Positions 45,198 to 53,725 of a stretch of 60,393 nt of DNA are shown piece by piece. The DNA is from Rodentibacter caecimuris (lineage in GTDB: Bacteria > Pseudomonadota > Gammaproteobacteria > Enterobacterales > Pasteurellaceae), in assembly GCF_024622045.1 (NCBI RefSeq), contig NZ_JANKBP010000016.1. One strand, given 5' to 3'. How positions within the stretch are numbered: position 1 is the first letter of the stretch; each line of letters starts with the position of its first letter. Under the pieces are notes generated by a model. It saw only the letters and a list, made by a program, of their open reading frames with translations, did no database searches and had not been told where the DNA came from. Position numbers and translations under genes: made by a program.

Positions 45198-46739
45198 TTA
45201 AATTGGCTGAATTAGGCCTAAATTTGCTAACCAAACGGTAGCAGTCGGTAAAATATACTCAATGGCAAATAAGCCCACTAAGGATAACACAATGGTATAA
45301 GGTAATGCCATGTAAACCATTCTGCCATAGGAGAGACGAATTAACGGGGCAAGCGATGAGGTTAATAAGAATAAGAAGGCGGCTTGACCGTTTGGTGTTG
45401 CAACTGACGGCAAGTTTGTTCCGGTATTGATTGCAACAGCAAGTAATTCAAATTGATGTGGTGTAATCACACCGTTAGTGAGTGCAGTTTTGACCTCATT
45501 AATATAAACAGTTGCGACAAAAACATTATCGGAAATAGCAGAGAGCAAGCCATTAAAGGCATAGAATAAAATAAGCTGTGTGCTTTCACTGGCAGATAAA
45601 ACATAGTGAATAATGGGTGAGAACAGTTTTTGATCGATAATCACGGCAACCACAGTAAAGAATACGACAAGTAATGCGGTGAATGGTAAAGATTCTTGGA
45701 ATGCTTTGCCAATCACGTGTTCATTGGTAATGCCGGTTAATGCAGTTGCGAGAACGATCACGCTTAAACCTATTAAGCCCACGGCAGCTAAATGAAATGC
45801 CAAACCGATAACAAGCCAAAGTGCGATAACAGCCTGCACAATCAATTTTATCTTTTCTTGTTTTGACATTTTTTGCGTGTTATTGCGATCTAAACGTGCC
45901 AATACCGCCCATACTTTACGAGGTAGTTTTGCACCGTAGCCAAATAATTTAAATTTTTCTACCAAATAGCAAGTCAGCAAACCAAACATTAAAACAGGTA
46001 GGGTGACGGGCGCCATACGGAAGAAAAATTCAATAAAGTGCCAATTTGCTTGTTCTGCAATAATTAAATTTTGTGGTTCGCCTACCATGGTCATAACACC
46101 GCCGAGTGCGGTTCCTACCCCGGCATGCATCATTAGACTTCTTAAAAATGCACGAAATTGTTCCAATGTAGCACGTTTATCACCTAATTTATCATCGTTG
46201 GTGATATCCACAAGATCATTTAATTTATTGCCTGAGGCAACTTTATGATATACACCGTAAAAGCCCATGGCGACACTAATAATTACGGCTACGACGGTTA
46301 ATGCATCTAAAAACGCAGATAAAAATGCGGCACTGATACAGAAAGCTAAAGAAAGGGTAATCTTAGATTCAATGGCGACCAGCAAGCGGGTAAATACAAA
46401 CAATAGGAGCTGTTTCATAAAATAAATGCCTGCCACCATAAACATCAGTAATAAAACAACTTCAAAATTTGCCATAATTTCAGTCTTTACATGGGCAGGA
46501 TGTGTCATGCCGATAGCAATGGCTTCAATGGCGAGTAAACCACCGGGTTGTAGCGGATAGCATTTTAACGCCATTGCGAGGGTAAAAATAAACTCGCCAA
46601 CTAAAACCCAGCCGGCGAGAAAGGGACTGATAAAAAAGAAGATAATCGGGTTAATAATAAGAAAGAGGATAATGGCAAATTTATACCAATCCGGGCTGGC
46701 GCCTAGGAAATTTTTCATAAAAGCTTGTGTGTAAGTCAT
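45198..46739 (-). CDS. nhaB: sodium/proton antiporter NhaB
   Basis: 513 residues (E. coli 513) with about twelve membrane segments. N-terminal FLGASPDWYKFAI and GVGTALGGVMTMVGEPQNLIIA are NhaB motifs. Exports sodium for protons and controls pH and sodium. Divergent from fadR, as in E. coli; first gene of an nhaB-dsbB unit. Confidence 0.95.
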   Translation of the reverse strand: MTYTQAFMKNFLGASPDWYKFAIILFLIINPIIFFFISPFLAGWVLVGEFIFTLAMALKCYPLQPGGLLAIEAIAIGMTHPAHVKTEIMANFEVVLLLMFMVAGIYFMKQLLLFVFTRLLVAIESKITLSLAFCISAAFLSAFLDALTVVAVIISVAMGFYGVYHKVASGNKLNDLVDITNDDKLGDKRATLEQFRAFLRSLMMHAGVGTALGGVMTMVGEPQNLIIAEQANWHFIEFFFRMAPVTLPVLMFGLLTCYLVEKFKLFGYGAKLPRKVWAVLARLDRNNTQKMSKQEKIKLIVQAVIALWLVIGLAFHLAAVGLIGLSVIVLATALTGITNEHVIGKAFQESLPFTALLVVFFTVVAVIIDQKLFSPIIHYVLSASESTQLILFYAFNGLLSAISDNVFVATVYINEVKTALTNGVITPHQFELLAVAINTGTNLPSVATPNGQAAFLFLLTSSLAPLIRLSYGRMVYMALPYTIVLSLVGLFAIEYILPTATVWLANLGLIQPI

Positions 46740-46842
46740 AAATGGCTCCTGTTTTTTATAATACGCTCATTGTAATATAGTGTGCTTTAAAGGATAATAA
46801 CGAAAGTAAGAATTTGTCAAATAAGTTACATTTTTTTGATCT

Positions 46843-46868
46843 TGTTAGGTTTTTTCCTAACATCTGGT
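46843..46868. promoter_or_regulatory. dyad and FadR-like half site upstream of fadR
   Basis: TGTTAGG (46843-46849) and CCTAACA (46856-46862) form a perfect 7-bp dyad around TTTTTT, ending 10 bp before the fadR ATG. It overlaps CATCTGGT (46861-46868), identical to one half of the E. coli fadBA FadR site, but the second half is absent. Autoregulation is possible, unproven. Confidence 0.45.
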
Positions 46869-46872
46869 TATT

Positions 46873-47598
46873 ATGAATACAGAAAACACACTTTTAAAAG
46901 CACAAAGTCCCGCAGCGCTTGCCGAAGAATATATTGTAAAAAGTATTTGGAGTAATGTATTTCCTGCTGGTAAAAATTTGCCTTCAGAACGGGATCTCGC
47001 CGATAAAATCGGAGTAACCCGTACGACATTACGAGAAGTTTTGCAACGCTTAGCACGAGACGGTTGGTTGACTATTCAACATGGTAAACCAACCAAAGTA
47101 AATAATATTTGGGACACTGCAAACCCCAGTATTATTGAAACCTTGATTACCCTTGATCAAAATTCCGCACCGCTCATTATTGATAATATGTTGTCGTTAC
47201 GTAGCAAAATGTCGGAGTTTTATATTTATGAAGCGGTGAAAAACTCCCCGCAACAATCTGCCATGTTATTTAGTGAATTGAGCGAATTAAAAAATTCGGC
47301 GGAAGATTATACGGAGTTTGATTATTGTATCTTTCGCCAATTTACCGTACTGGCAAAAAAACCTTTTTACCGTTTAATCTTTAACAGTTTGAAAGGGGTA
47401 TATCAGAAAATTGGGCTGCTGTTTTTCAGTTATGAAAAACACCGTGAATTGGCGAAGCAGTTTTATCTCGAATTACAAAAAATTTGTCAAGAAGGCAACG
47501 CAGATGCCGTGGTGGACTGTATTCGTAAACATAATCTAAGATCGGCAACTCATTGGCGTATGATTTTAGAACATCTGCCTCAAAATCTTTCCGATTAA
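46873..47598 (+). CDS. fadR: fatty acid metabolism regulator FadR
   Basis: 241 residues (E. coli 239). GntR-type winged helix with LPSERDLADKIGVTRTTLREVLQRLARDGW (about 39-70), then the acyl-CoA-binding helical domain. In E. coli it represses fad genes and activates fabA and fabB, released by long-chain acyl-CoA. Divergent from nhaB. Confidence 0.94.
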   Translation: MNTENTLLKAQSPAALAEEYIVKSIWSNVFPAGKNLPSERDLADKIGVTRTTLREVLQRLARDGWLTIQHGKPTKVNNIWDTANPSIIETLITLDQNSAPLIIDNMLSLRSKMSEFYIYEAVKNSPQQSAMLFSELSELKNSAEDYTEFDYCIFRQFTVLAKKPFYRLIFNSLKGVYQKIGLLFFSYEKHRELAKQFYLELQKICQEGNADAVVDCIRKHNLRSATHWRMILEHLPQNLSD

Positions 47599-47603
47599 TC
47601 ATC

Positions 47604-47634
47604 AAAAGTGCGGTTAAATTAATCGTACTTTTTA
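47604..47634 (+). terminator. fadR terminator with one degenerate uptake-signal arm
   Basis: AAAAGTGCGGT (47604-47614) pairs with ATCGTACTTTT (47622-47632) using two G-U pairs, then T and A. The left arm is an exact uptake signal; the right differs from its complement at two positions that keep pairing in RNA. Confidence 0.7.
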
Positions 47635-47652
47635 CATATATCTTTATATCTT

Positions 47653-48390
47653 ATGCGCATACCTCGAATTTATCATCCTGAATCCCTTGAAAATCAAACT
47701 CAGTGCCATCTTTCTGACGAGGCGGCAAATCATGTCGGTCGAGTGTTGCGGATGGTTGAGGGCGAGCAAATAGAGTTATTTGACGGCTCTAATCATATTT
47801 ATCCGGCACGGATTATTGAATCGGGCAAAAAAAGAGTCAAAGTTGAGATTTTAGGATCTGAATTTGTCGATAAGGAATCAAATCTCAAGATTCATTTGGG
47901 GCAGGTCATTTCTCGTGGCGAGCGTATGGAATTTACCATTCAGAAGTCAGTAGAGTTGGGCGTGAATGTCATTACGCCGCTTTGGTCGGAACGCTGCGGG
48001 GTGAAATTAGACGGCGAGCGTATGGATAAAAAAATTCAACAATGGCAAAAAATTGCTATTGTCGCTTGTGAGCAATGCGGTCGTAATGTGGTGCCCGAAA
48101 TTCGACCGCTAATGAAATTGCAGGATTGGTGTGCGGAAAATGACGGCGCACTAAAGTTGAATTTACATCCTCGTGCCCAATATTCGATTAAAACCTTGCC
48201 GAATATGCCGACGGCGGGCGTGCGTTTGTTGATCGGTTCCGAAGGCGGTTTATCGCCACAGGAAATTGCTCAGACGGAGCAGCAGGGTTTTACTGAAATT
48301 TTATTAGGAAAGCGTGTATTGCGTACTGAAACCGCCTCTTTAGCGGCAATCAGCGCATTACAAATTTGTTTTGGAGATTTAGGTGAATGA
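47653..48390 (+). CDS. rsmE: 16S rRNA m3U1498 methyltransferase RsmE
   Basis: 245 residues. N-terminal PUA-like domain and a C-terminal SPOUT knot: LLIGSEGGLSPQEI (about 196-209) and LGKRVLRTETASLAAISALQ bind S-adenosylmethionine. Methylates U1498 of 16S rRNA. Its TGA stop overlaps the next ATG. Confidence 0.95.
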   Translation: MRIPRIYHPESLENQTQCHLSDEAANHVGRVLRMVEGEQIELFDGSNHIYPARIIESGKKRVKVEILGSEFVDKESNLKIHLGQVISRGERMEFTIQKSVELGVNVITPLWSERCGVKLDGERMDKKIQQWQKIAIVACEQCGRNVVPEIRPLMKLQDWCAENDGALKLNLHPRAQYSIKTLPNMPTAGVRLLIGSEGGLSPQEIAQTEQQGFTEILLGKRVLRTETASLAAISALQICFGDLGE

Positions 48391-48947
48391 TGGAATTACA
48401 AGGAAAATTGTTAATTGCAATGCCTCATTTGGAAGATTATTTTCAGCGGACGGTAATATTTATTTGTGAGCATAACGATCAGGGTTCTATGGGATTAGTC
48501 ATCAACCAACCGACTGATTTAAGCATTGCAGAACTTTATTCCAAACTGAATTTTATGATGAAAAATGACCGCACTTTTGATGATGCGATGGTGGTGGCAG
48601 GCGGTCCTATGCATACGGAACGCGGTTTTATTGTTCATAAAAAAACAGCAAATGATTTTCAACATAGCTACAAGATAACGGAGAATCTTTTTCTTACAAC
48701 CTCTGCCGATGTTGTAGATACTTTCGGTGCATTGCAAGCGCCGGAAAAATATTTAGTGGCATTAGGGTGTTCAAGTTGGTCAGCCGGTCAGTTAGTGAAA
48801 GAAATCGCAGATAACGCTTGGTTGGTTGTGTCATTGGATGAAACCATTTTATTTGATACGCCTTACGAAGAACGTTATCTTGCGGCAAATCAATTGTTAG
48901 GTATCAATTTGCATAATTTTGCTCCGGCACAAGTGGGGCATAGTTAA
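48387..48947 (+). CDS. yqgE: YqgE/AlgH family protein (UPF0301)
   Basis: 186 residues from ATG 48387 overlapping the rsmE stop (ATGA); the second Met at 48390 is equally possible. LLIAMPHLEDYFQRTVIFICEHN and GSMGLVINQPTDL are conserved in UPF0301. Function unknown; the pairing yqgE-ruvX (yqgF) is widely conserved. TAATG links it to ruvX. Confidence 0.92.
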   Translation: MMELQGKLLIAMPHLEDYFQRTVIFICEHNDQGSMGLVINQPTDLSIAELYSKLNFMMKNDRTFDDAMVVAGGPMHTERGFIVHKKTANDFQHSYKITENLFLTTSADVVDTFGALQAPEKYLVALGCSSWSAGQLVKEIADNAWLVVSLDETILFDTPYEERYLAANQLLGINLHNFAPAQVGHS

Positions 48948-49369
48948 TGGGCATTACCGCACTTGCTTTTGATTTTGGCACAAAAAGCATCGGATGTGCC
49001 GTGGGACAGAGTATTACCGGTACGGCACAGGCTTTACCGGCTTTTAATGCGCGAGACGGTATTCCAAATTGGGAAAATATCGAAAAATGCTTAACGGAAT
49101 GGAAACCCGATCTTGTTGTTGTGGGGCTTCCGTTGAATATGGACGGTACGGAACAGGAATTAACATTGCGGGCGAGAAAATTTGCTCATCGCTTAAACGG
49201 GCGTTTCGGCGTTAAAGTCGTATTCCAGGATGAGCGCTTAACCACAACTCAAGCACGTAGTGAAATCTTTGATCGCGGCGGTTTTCGAGCATTGAAAAAG
49301 GGCAAAGTGGATGGCATTTCCGCTTGTTTAATTTTAGAAAGCTGGTTTGAAAATAATCCGGATTTTTGA
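48947..49369 (+). CDS. ruvX: RuvX/YqgF, RNase H-fold nuclease of pre-16S rRNA
   Basis: 140 residues. FDFGTKSIGCAVGQ (about 9-22), VVGLPLNMDGT and VVFQDERLTT give the acidic RNase H-like site. In E. coli YqgF is implicated in 5' end processing of 16S rRNA and was earlier proposed as a Holliday-junction resolvase. Start overlaps the yqgE stop by one base; an uptake signal covers codons 4-6. Confidence 0.94.
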   Translation: MGITALAFDFGTKSIGCAVGQSITGTAQALPAFNARDGIPNWENIEKCLTEWKPDLVVVGLPLNMDGTEQELTLRARKFAHRLNGRFGVKVVFQDERLTTTQARSEIFDRGGFRALKKGKVDGISACLILESWFENNPDF

Positions 49370-49404
49370 TGAAAAATCGGGTTTAAATAGGATACTTCAA
49401 AGAC

Positions 49405-50139
49405 CTAATCAAAGCAAATAACACTCGCCATTCTGCCTGTTTTTCCGTCTCGTCGATAAGAGAAAAACAGGTCTTTCTCATTAAATGTGCAATGATCCCC
49501 GCCCGAAATTTCTGTAATCCCCAATTTATTTAAGCGTTGTCTGGCAATCTGATAAAGATTACCGAAGTACTTGCCTTGTACGGAAGAATCGGTTCGGAAA
49601 GCGGTTTCTGCAATCGGGTCAATGCGTATAAATTGTTCAACGACTTCACCCCCTACCTGAAATGCGTTCGGTCCGATAGCGGGGCCAAGCCAAACGATAA
49701 TATCTTGTGCTTGAGCTTTAAAACATTTTACCGTTTCCTCTAATATCCCATCACATAATCCACGCCAGCCGGCATGAGCCGCAGCCACTTCATTGCCTTG
49801 ACGGGTAGTGAACAATACGGGCAAGCAATCGGCGGTCATTACGGTACACACTTGATTGGACTGTCGGGTATAGACCGCATCCGCATTAAAATTATTGCCG
49901 GAATAAGGGAGTTGGATAACCTCAGTGCTATGAGTTTGAGTGAGAAATAACGGCGGTTGCGGTAAATTGAATTTTTCCACTAATAAAGTGCGGTTAGTTT
50001 TGACCGCACTTTTTTCATCATCAACGTGATCGCCTAAATTAAAACTATCAAACGGTGCAGCACTCACTCCCCCTTGGCGTGTCGTTGTAAACGCGTGGAT
50101 ATTGGAGGGTGCTTGCCAATTGGGAAAAATCGCCTGCAT
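49405..50139 (-). CDS. pgeF: PgeF/YfiH, purine nucleoside phosphorylase-like (laccase-domain) protein
   Basis: 244 residues from ATG 50139, one base after the rluD stop; the open frame to 50169 lies in rluD. Active-site residues His in THST (near 71), Cys in ADCLP (near 107) and His in HAGWRG (near 124) bind zinc. In E. coli this protein (YfiH) corrects peptidoglycan precursors bearing Ser in place of Ala; relatives show nucleoside phosphorylase activity. An inverted uptake-signal pair lies inside the gene. Confidence 0.93.
   Translation of the reverse strand: MQAIFPNWQAPSNIHAFTTTRQGGVSAAPFDSFNLGDHVDDEKSAVKTNRTLLVEKFNLPQPPLFLTQTHSTEVIQLPYSGNNFNADAVYTRQSNQVCTVMTADCLPVLFTTRQGNEVAAAHAGWRGLCDGILEETVKCFKAQAQDIIVWLGPAIGPNAFQVGGEVVEQFIRIDPIAETAFRTDSSVQGKYFGNLYQIARQRLNKLGITEISGGDHCTFNEKDLFFSYRRDGKTGRMASVICFD
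49985..50017. repeat. inverted uptake-signal pair inside pgeF coding sequence
   Basis: AAAGTGCGGT (49985-49994) and ACCGCACTTT (50003-50012) with an 8-nt loop and a plus-strand T run (to about 50016). It is in frame within pgeF (encodes about SAVKTNRTL). The terminator orientation is antisense to the gene. Confidence 0.85.
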
Positions 50140-50140
50140 A

Positions 50141-51115
50141 TTAATAATCCAAACTGTCTTTGTGTTCAAGATAATCTGTTTTTAGCGCATTAAGCAATTC
50201 GACAAAATCCTCCGGTAGAGGGGCGTGCCATTCCATCATTTCACCGGTAATAGGGTGGGCTAAACGTAGCATAACCGCATGCAAAGCCTGACGTTTGAAA
50301 TTACGCAATACTTCCATAAAATTTTCACTGGCATTTTTGGGTGGGCGAGGGCGACCGCCATAAGTTTGATCGCCTAATAACGGGTGGGCGATGTGTGCCA
50401 TATGAACGCGAATTTGATGGGTTCTGCCCGTTTCCAAACGTAAGCGTAAGCGGGTATAGTTACGAAAGTTTTCCATAATGCGGTAGTGGGTTACTGCCGG
50501 TTTTCCCATTGGATGAACCGCCATAAGTGTACGCTTAGTCGCATGGCGTGCCATCGGTTGATCGACCAAGCCACCTTTGGTCATAATGCCTAGGGCTACG
50601 GCTTCGTATTCACGGGTAATTTTTCGTTTTTGTAAATCTCGCACCAATTTTGTTTGGGCGGGAATGGTTTTTGCCACGACCATTAAGCCGGTAGTGTCTT
50701 TATCTAAACGATGCACAATACCTGCACGTGGTACCTCGGCAATTGGCGGGTAGTGGTAAAGAAGAGCGTTTAATACCGTACCGTTTGGGTTACCCGCACC
50801 AGGGTGAACGACAAGATCTTTGGGTTTATTGATAACAATAATGTGCTCATCTTCATAGACGATATTAAGCGGGATATTTTCAGGCTCAAAGCGTGTTTCG
50901 TCTTCTATCTCAACGATGATTTCGATATGCTCGCCGCCTAATACTTTTTCACGGGGAATATTGGCAATGCAATTGTTGATTTTCACCAGATCCGCTTCAA
51001 TCCAGGTTTTTAGACGTGAGCGGGAATATTCGGGGAACAACTCAGCGAGAGTCTGGTCTAAGCGCTGTCCGATTTGTTCGGGTTGTACCTCTGCCGAAAG
51101 GGTAATTTGTGGCAT
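50141..51115 (-). CDS. rluD: 23S rRNA pseudouridine synthase RluD
   Basis: 324 residues. N-terminal S4 domain (about 15-75) and pseudouridine synthase domain with catalytic Asp in IVHRLDKDTTGLMVV (about 135-149). It modifies U1911, U1915 and U1917 in helix 69. rluD-pgeF pairing and divergence from bamD are conserved. Confidence 0.95.
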   Translation of the reverse strand: MPQITLSAEVQPEQIGQRLDQTLAELFPEYSRSRLKTWIEADLVKINNCIANIPREKVLGGEHIEIIVEIEDETRFEPENIPLNIVYEDEHIIVINKPKDLVVHPGAGNPNGTVLNALLYHYPPIAEVPRAGIVHRLDKDTTGLMVVAKTIPAQTKLVRDLQKRKITREYEAVALGIMTKGGLVDQPMARHATKRTLMAVHPMGKPAVTHYRIMENFRNYTRLRLRLETGRTHQIRVHMAHIAHPLLGDQTYGGRPRPPKNASENFMEVLRNFKRQALHAVMLRLAHPITGEMMEWHAPLPEDFVELLNALKTDYLEHKDSLDY

Positions 51116-51142
51116 AAAATTTATCTCAATAAGTTTAAAAAG

Positions 51143-51171
51143 TTGGCTTATTTATTAATGTTCTATACAAT
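51143..51171 (+). promoter_or_regulatory. candidate bamD promoter
   Basis: TTGGCT (51143-51148) and TACAAT (51166-51171), 17-bp spacer, 56 bp upstream of bamD. Confidence 0.55.
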
Positions 51172-51179
51172 GTCGGCTA

Positions 51180-51208
51180 ATTGTATCTTATTTATTGGTT
51201 TTCGTAAA
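51180..51208 (-). promoter_or_regulatory. candidate rluD promoter
   Basis: On the minus strand TTTACG (51208-51203) and TACAAT (51185-51180) with a 17-bp spacer. The rluD and bamD promoters face each other's upstream region and their transcripts overlap at the 5' ends. Confidence 0.5.
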
Positions 51209-51226
51209 AATTAAGGAAAAAAAACA

Positions 51227-52018
51227 ATGCGTAAAATGAAATCATTGGCTTTGCTTGCGGTAGTATTTGCTGTGATCGGTTGTTCAAGCGGTAAACAAGA
51301 AGTCGAGCAATTATCGGTAGATGAACTTTACAATAAAGGTGCGAGTTCTTTACAGGAAGGCGGTTATTCCGAAGCTATTCGTTATTTAAATGCGACCACG
51401 GAACGTTTCCCGGGAAGTACATATCAAGAACAAGCAATGTTGGATCTCATTTATGCAAACTATAAATCGCAGGATTACACAGCCGTATTGGTGACGGTAG
51501 ATAATTTCTTAAACCAATTTCCACAAAGCCCTAATCGCGATTATGCGGTGTATATGGCAGGTCTCACTAATGTTGCAACGGCGGATAATGCTATTCAGGA
51601 TTTCTTTGGCATCGATCGTGCAACGCGTGAAACAACCTCTTTAAAAACCGCATTTTCAAATTTCCAAAGTTTAGTACGCGCATTTCCTAATAGTCCTTAT
51701 GCACAAGATGCCTTAGCCCGTATGGTGTATATTAAAGATTCTTTAGCACGCCATGAATTGGAAATTGCTAAATTCTATGCAAAGCGTAATGCGGATGTTG
51801 CGGTGGCAAACCGTATTGTAGGAATGCTGCAATTATATCCTGACACGCAAGCGACTTATGAAGGTTTATTCTTAATGCGTGATGCGTACCAAAAAATGGG
51901 GCTGGACACTTTGGCAAATCAAACCCAACAAATTATTGATGCAAATAAGGATAAACAGTTTGCAAAAGTAGAAAGACCGGAAGAACCGGAATTGGTTGTT
52001 CCCACGGCAACAAAATAA
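51227..52018 (+). CDS. bamD: outer membrane assembly lipoprotein BamD (ComL)
   Basis: 263 residues. Lipoprotein signal with lipobox VIGC (Cys at about 19), then five TPR-like repeats (ELYNKGASSLQEGGYSEAIRYL at the first). Essential partner of BamA. ATG 51227 and 51233 are both possible; SD AAGGAAAA favours 51227. Two copies of family function (BamA, BamD) lie 16 kb apart. Confidence 0.94.
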   Translation: MRKMKSLALLAVVFAVIGCSSGKQEVEQLSVDELYNKGASSLQEGGYSEAIRYLNATTERFPGSTYQEQAMLDLIYANYKSQDYTAVLVTVDNFLNQFPQSPNRDYAVYMAGLTNVATADNAIQDFFGIDRATRETTSLKTAFSNFQSLVRAFPNSPYAQDALARMVYIKDSLARHELEIAKFYAKRNADVAVANRIVGMLQLYPDTQATYEGLFLMRDAYQKMGLDTLANQTQQIIDANKDKQFAKVERPEEPELVVPTATK

Positions 52019-52024
52019 TTAATA

Positions 52025-52054
52025 AAAACCCCGATACTGATGTCGGGGTTTTCT
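52025..52054 (+). terminator. bamD terminator
   Basis: AAAACCCCGA (52025-52034) and TCGGGGTTTT (52043-52052) with an 8-nt loop, A and T flanks. Confidence 0.92.
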
Positions 52055-52076
52055 ATACATAAAATACCTTAAGATT

Positions 52077-52110
52077 TAACCGCACTTTGGGAAACGAAAG
52101 TGCGGTTTTA
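52077..52110. terminator. inverted uptake-signal hairpin, convergent side of the small basic ORF
   Basis: AACCGCACTTT (52078-52088) and AAAGTGCGGTTTTAT (52097-) form a stem with an 8-nt loop; minus-strand transcripts of mltF and the 49-codon ORF would end here. Confidence 0.8.
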
Positions 52111-52111
52111 T

Positions 52112-52261
52112 TTAGCAATAAATTTCTTGTACGACAAATTGCATAGCATGGCGTTCAAATTGCTTTTGTTTACGATGTTTTAATCGTTTTAAACGTAAGT
52201 TACGTGAAGTGGAGATATCGCGTGATTTTATTTTCTTCAAAAAGGTTTTGCGTTTTAACAT
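52112..52261 (-). CDS. small Lys/Arg-rich protein, 49 residues
   Basis: A 49-codon ORF missed by length-limited calling: MLKRKTFLKK start, then LRLKRLKHRKQKQFERHAMQ, ending EIYC. It has an excellent SD (AGGAGAG, 52271-52265, 3 nt before... spacing 3-4 nt from ATG) overlapping the mltF stop, and ends 3 bp before an uptake-signal hairpin terminator. About 17 of 49 residues are Lys or Arg, suggesting RNA or ribosome binding. I recognise no family. Confidence 0.65.
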   Translation of the reverse strand: MLKRKTFLKKIKSRDISTSRNLRLKRLKHRKQKQFERHAMQFVVQEIYC

Positions 52262-52270
52262 ATTACTCTC

Positions 52271-53692
52271 CTATTCTGGTTTATTTTCTATGATATTGTC
52301 AGAATCGTTGTTGTTCTGATTTCCTTGAACCCGATGGTAATTCACAATACTTTTCATATAGCGGCGGATATTTTCCACATATTGGTAGGCTTCATAGCCA
52401 CGGGCATAACCATATTTTAGATTATTATAATGACGTTTTTCTGACAGTAAGGGTAAGTTATTTTTTACATCCAGCCAATTATCCGGATTTCCCCCTAATT
52501 TTTTTGTTAAGCGACGTACATCCAACACATGGCCCAATCCCATATTATACGCGGCGAGAGCGTACCAAATGCGATCCTCTTGTGTAATGCTGTCGGGTAT
52601 TTGGCTCAATAACCAATGTAAATAATCCGACCCTGCTTTGATACTTTGTTCCGGATCCGTTCGATTGCTGATTTTCATTCGTTCCGCCGTATCTTTGGTG
52701 AGCATCATCATTCCCCGCACACCGGTAGGTGAGGTGGCATCAGGGTTCCAATGGGATTCCTGATATGCCATGGCTGCCAACAAACGCCAGTCTAATGTGC
52801 CTTTGTATTTTTCAAAGATCGGTTGATACTGGGGGAGCGTTTTTTCTATGGCATTTAAATAGGCACGGCTATCGACATAATCGAATTGGGCGATATGACG
52901 GAAATATTTCTCTTCAATACGATCAATTAAACCGGTGTCTAATGCATTGTTCATAAAATCTAACAAACCGGCTTGTAGTTCATTATAAGAATTATTGGCG
53001 AGATACCAATGAACCGTCGCTTCATCCGTTACATCAAAGGCGATCGCAAGATTGGGACGGATTTGTTGCGTCGTGGCGACATCAATGGAGTTAGCAATCG
53101 TGTAAGGAATCTTACCTTCTGCCACTTGAATTAATAATTCTTCTTGAGTGAGTTGCTTGTTATTTTTCCACTGTAAATTAGGGAATTGTTTCTTAAATTG
53201 AGTCAATAACTCATTGAGTTCTTCTCCACCGGCGATGGTGATTTCTTGTTGTATTTGGCTTAAATCTTTTGGTCGATTTTCCCCTTTTTTATAGACTAAT
53301 TGCCAAGACGCAGAGGTATAAGCCGGCCCGATTTGGAACTGTTCCGCACGGCGGGGGTAAAAAAGTAAATTGGCGGCGGCAAAATCAATTTGGTTATTGG
53401 CGAGCGCATTAAAAAGTGAATCCGTATTTTCAAGGGTTTTAATTTCCAGAGTTACGCCTAAATAATCAGCAAAATTTTTTGCTAATTCGTATTCTAAACC
53501 GGATTCCCCTTCAGGGCCGATCAAATAATAAATAGGGTTGTTGATTGTTCCAACAATAAGGCTGCCTCGAGATTTAATTGCCGTATAATGATTTTCTTCC
53601 GAGCGCATTATTTTTTGCCAAGGAAACACCATATCAATCGCCCAAAGTAGCAGCGCAAGCGCAGCGATAATACGTAAAAATAAACCTTTCAA
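52271..53692 (-). CDS. mltF: membrane-bound lytic transglycosylase F
   Basis: 473 residues with a TTG start at 53692; AGGA (53704-53701) lies 8 nt upstream and no ATG is better placed. N-terminal membrane anchor, a substrate-binding-like domain (SBP_bac_3, about 40-265), then a family 1E lytic transglycosylase domain with catalytic Glu in AYQESHWNP (about 315). It cleaves the MurNAc-GlcNAc bond to give 1,6-anhydro sugars, the source of substrate for AnmK. Confidence 0.92.
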   Translation of the reverse strand: MKGLFLRIIAALALLLWAIDMVFPWQKIMRSEENHYTAIKSRGSLIVGTINNPIYYLIGPEGESGLEYELAKNFADYLGVTLEIKTLENTDSLFNALANNQIDFAAANLLFYPRRAEQFQIGPAYTSASWQLVYKKGENRPKDLSQIQQEITIAGGEELNELLTQFKKQFPNLQWKNNKQLTQEELLIQVAEGKIPYTIANSIDVATTQQIRPNLAIAFDVTDEATVHWYLANNSYNELQAGLLDFMNNALDTGLIDRIEEKYFRHIAQFDYVDSRAYLNAIEKTLPQYQPIFEKYKGTLDWRLLAAMAYQESHWNPDATSPTGVRGMMMLTKDTAERMKISNRTDPEQSIKAGSDYLHWLLSQIPDSITQEDRIWYALAAYNMGLGHVLDVRRLTKKLGGNPDNWLDVKNNLPLLSEKRHYNNLKYGYARGYEAYQYVENIRRYMKSIVNYHRVQGNQNNNDSDNIIENKPE

Positions 53693-53725
53693 ATATATGT
53701 TCCTATTTATAAGAGTACCAAATAG

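Noticed and set aside
46861..46868. Full FadR operator at fadR
   Set aside because: Only one half site (CATCTGGT) matches; the partner half is absent, so it is recorded only as a half site.
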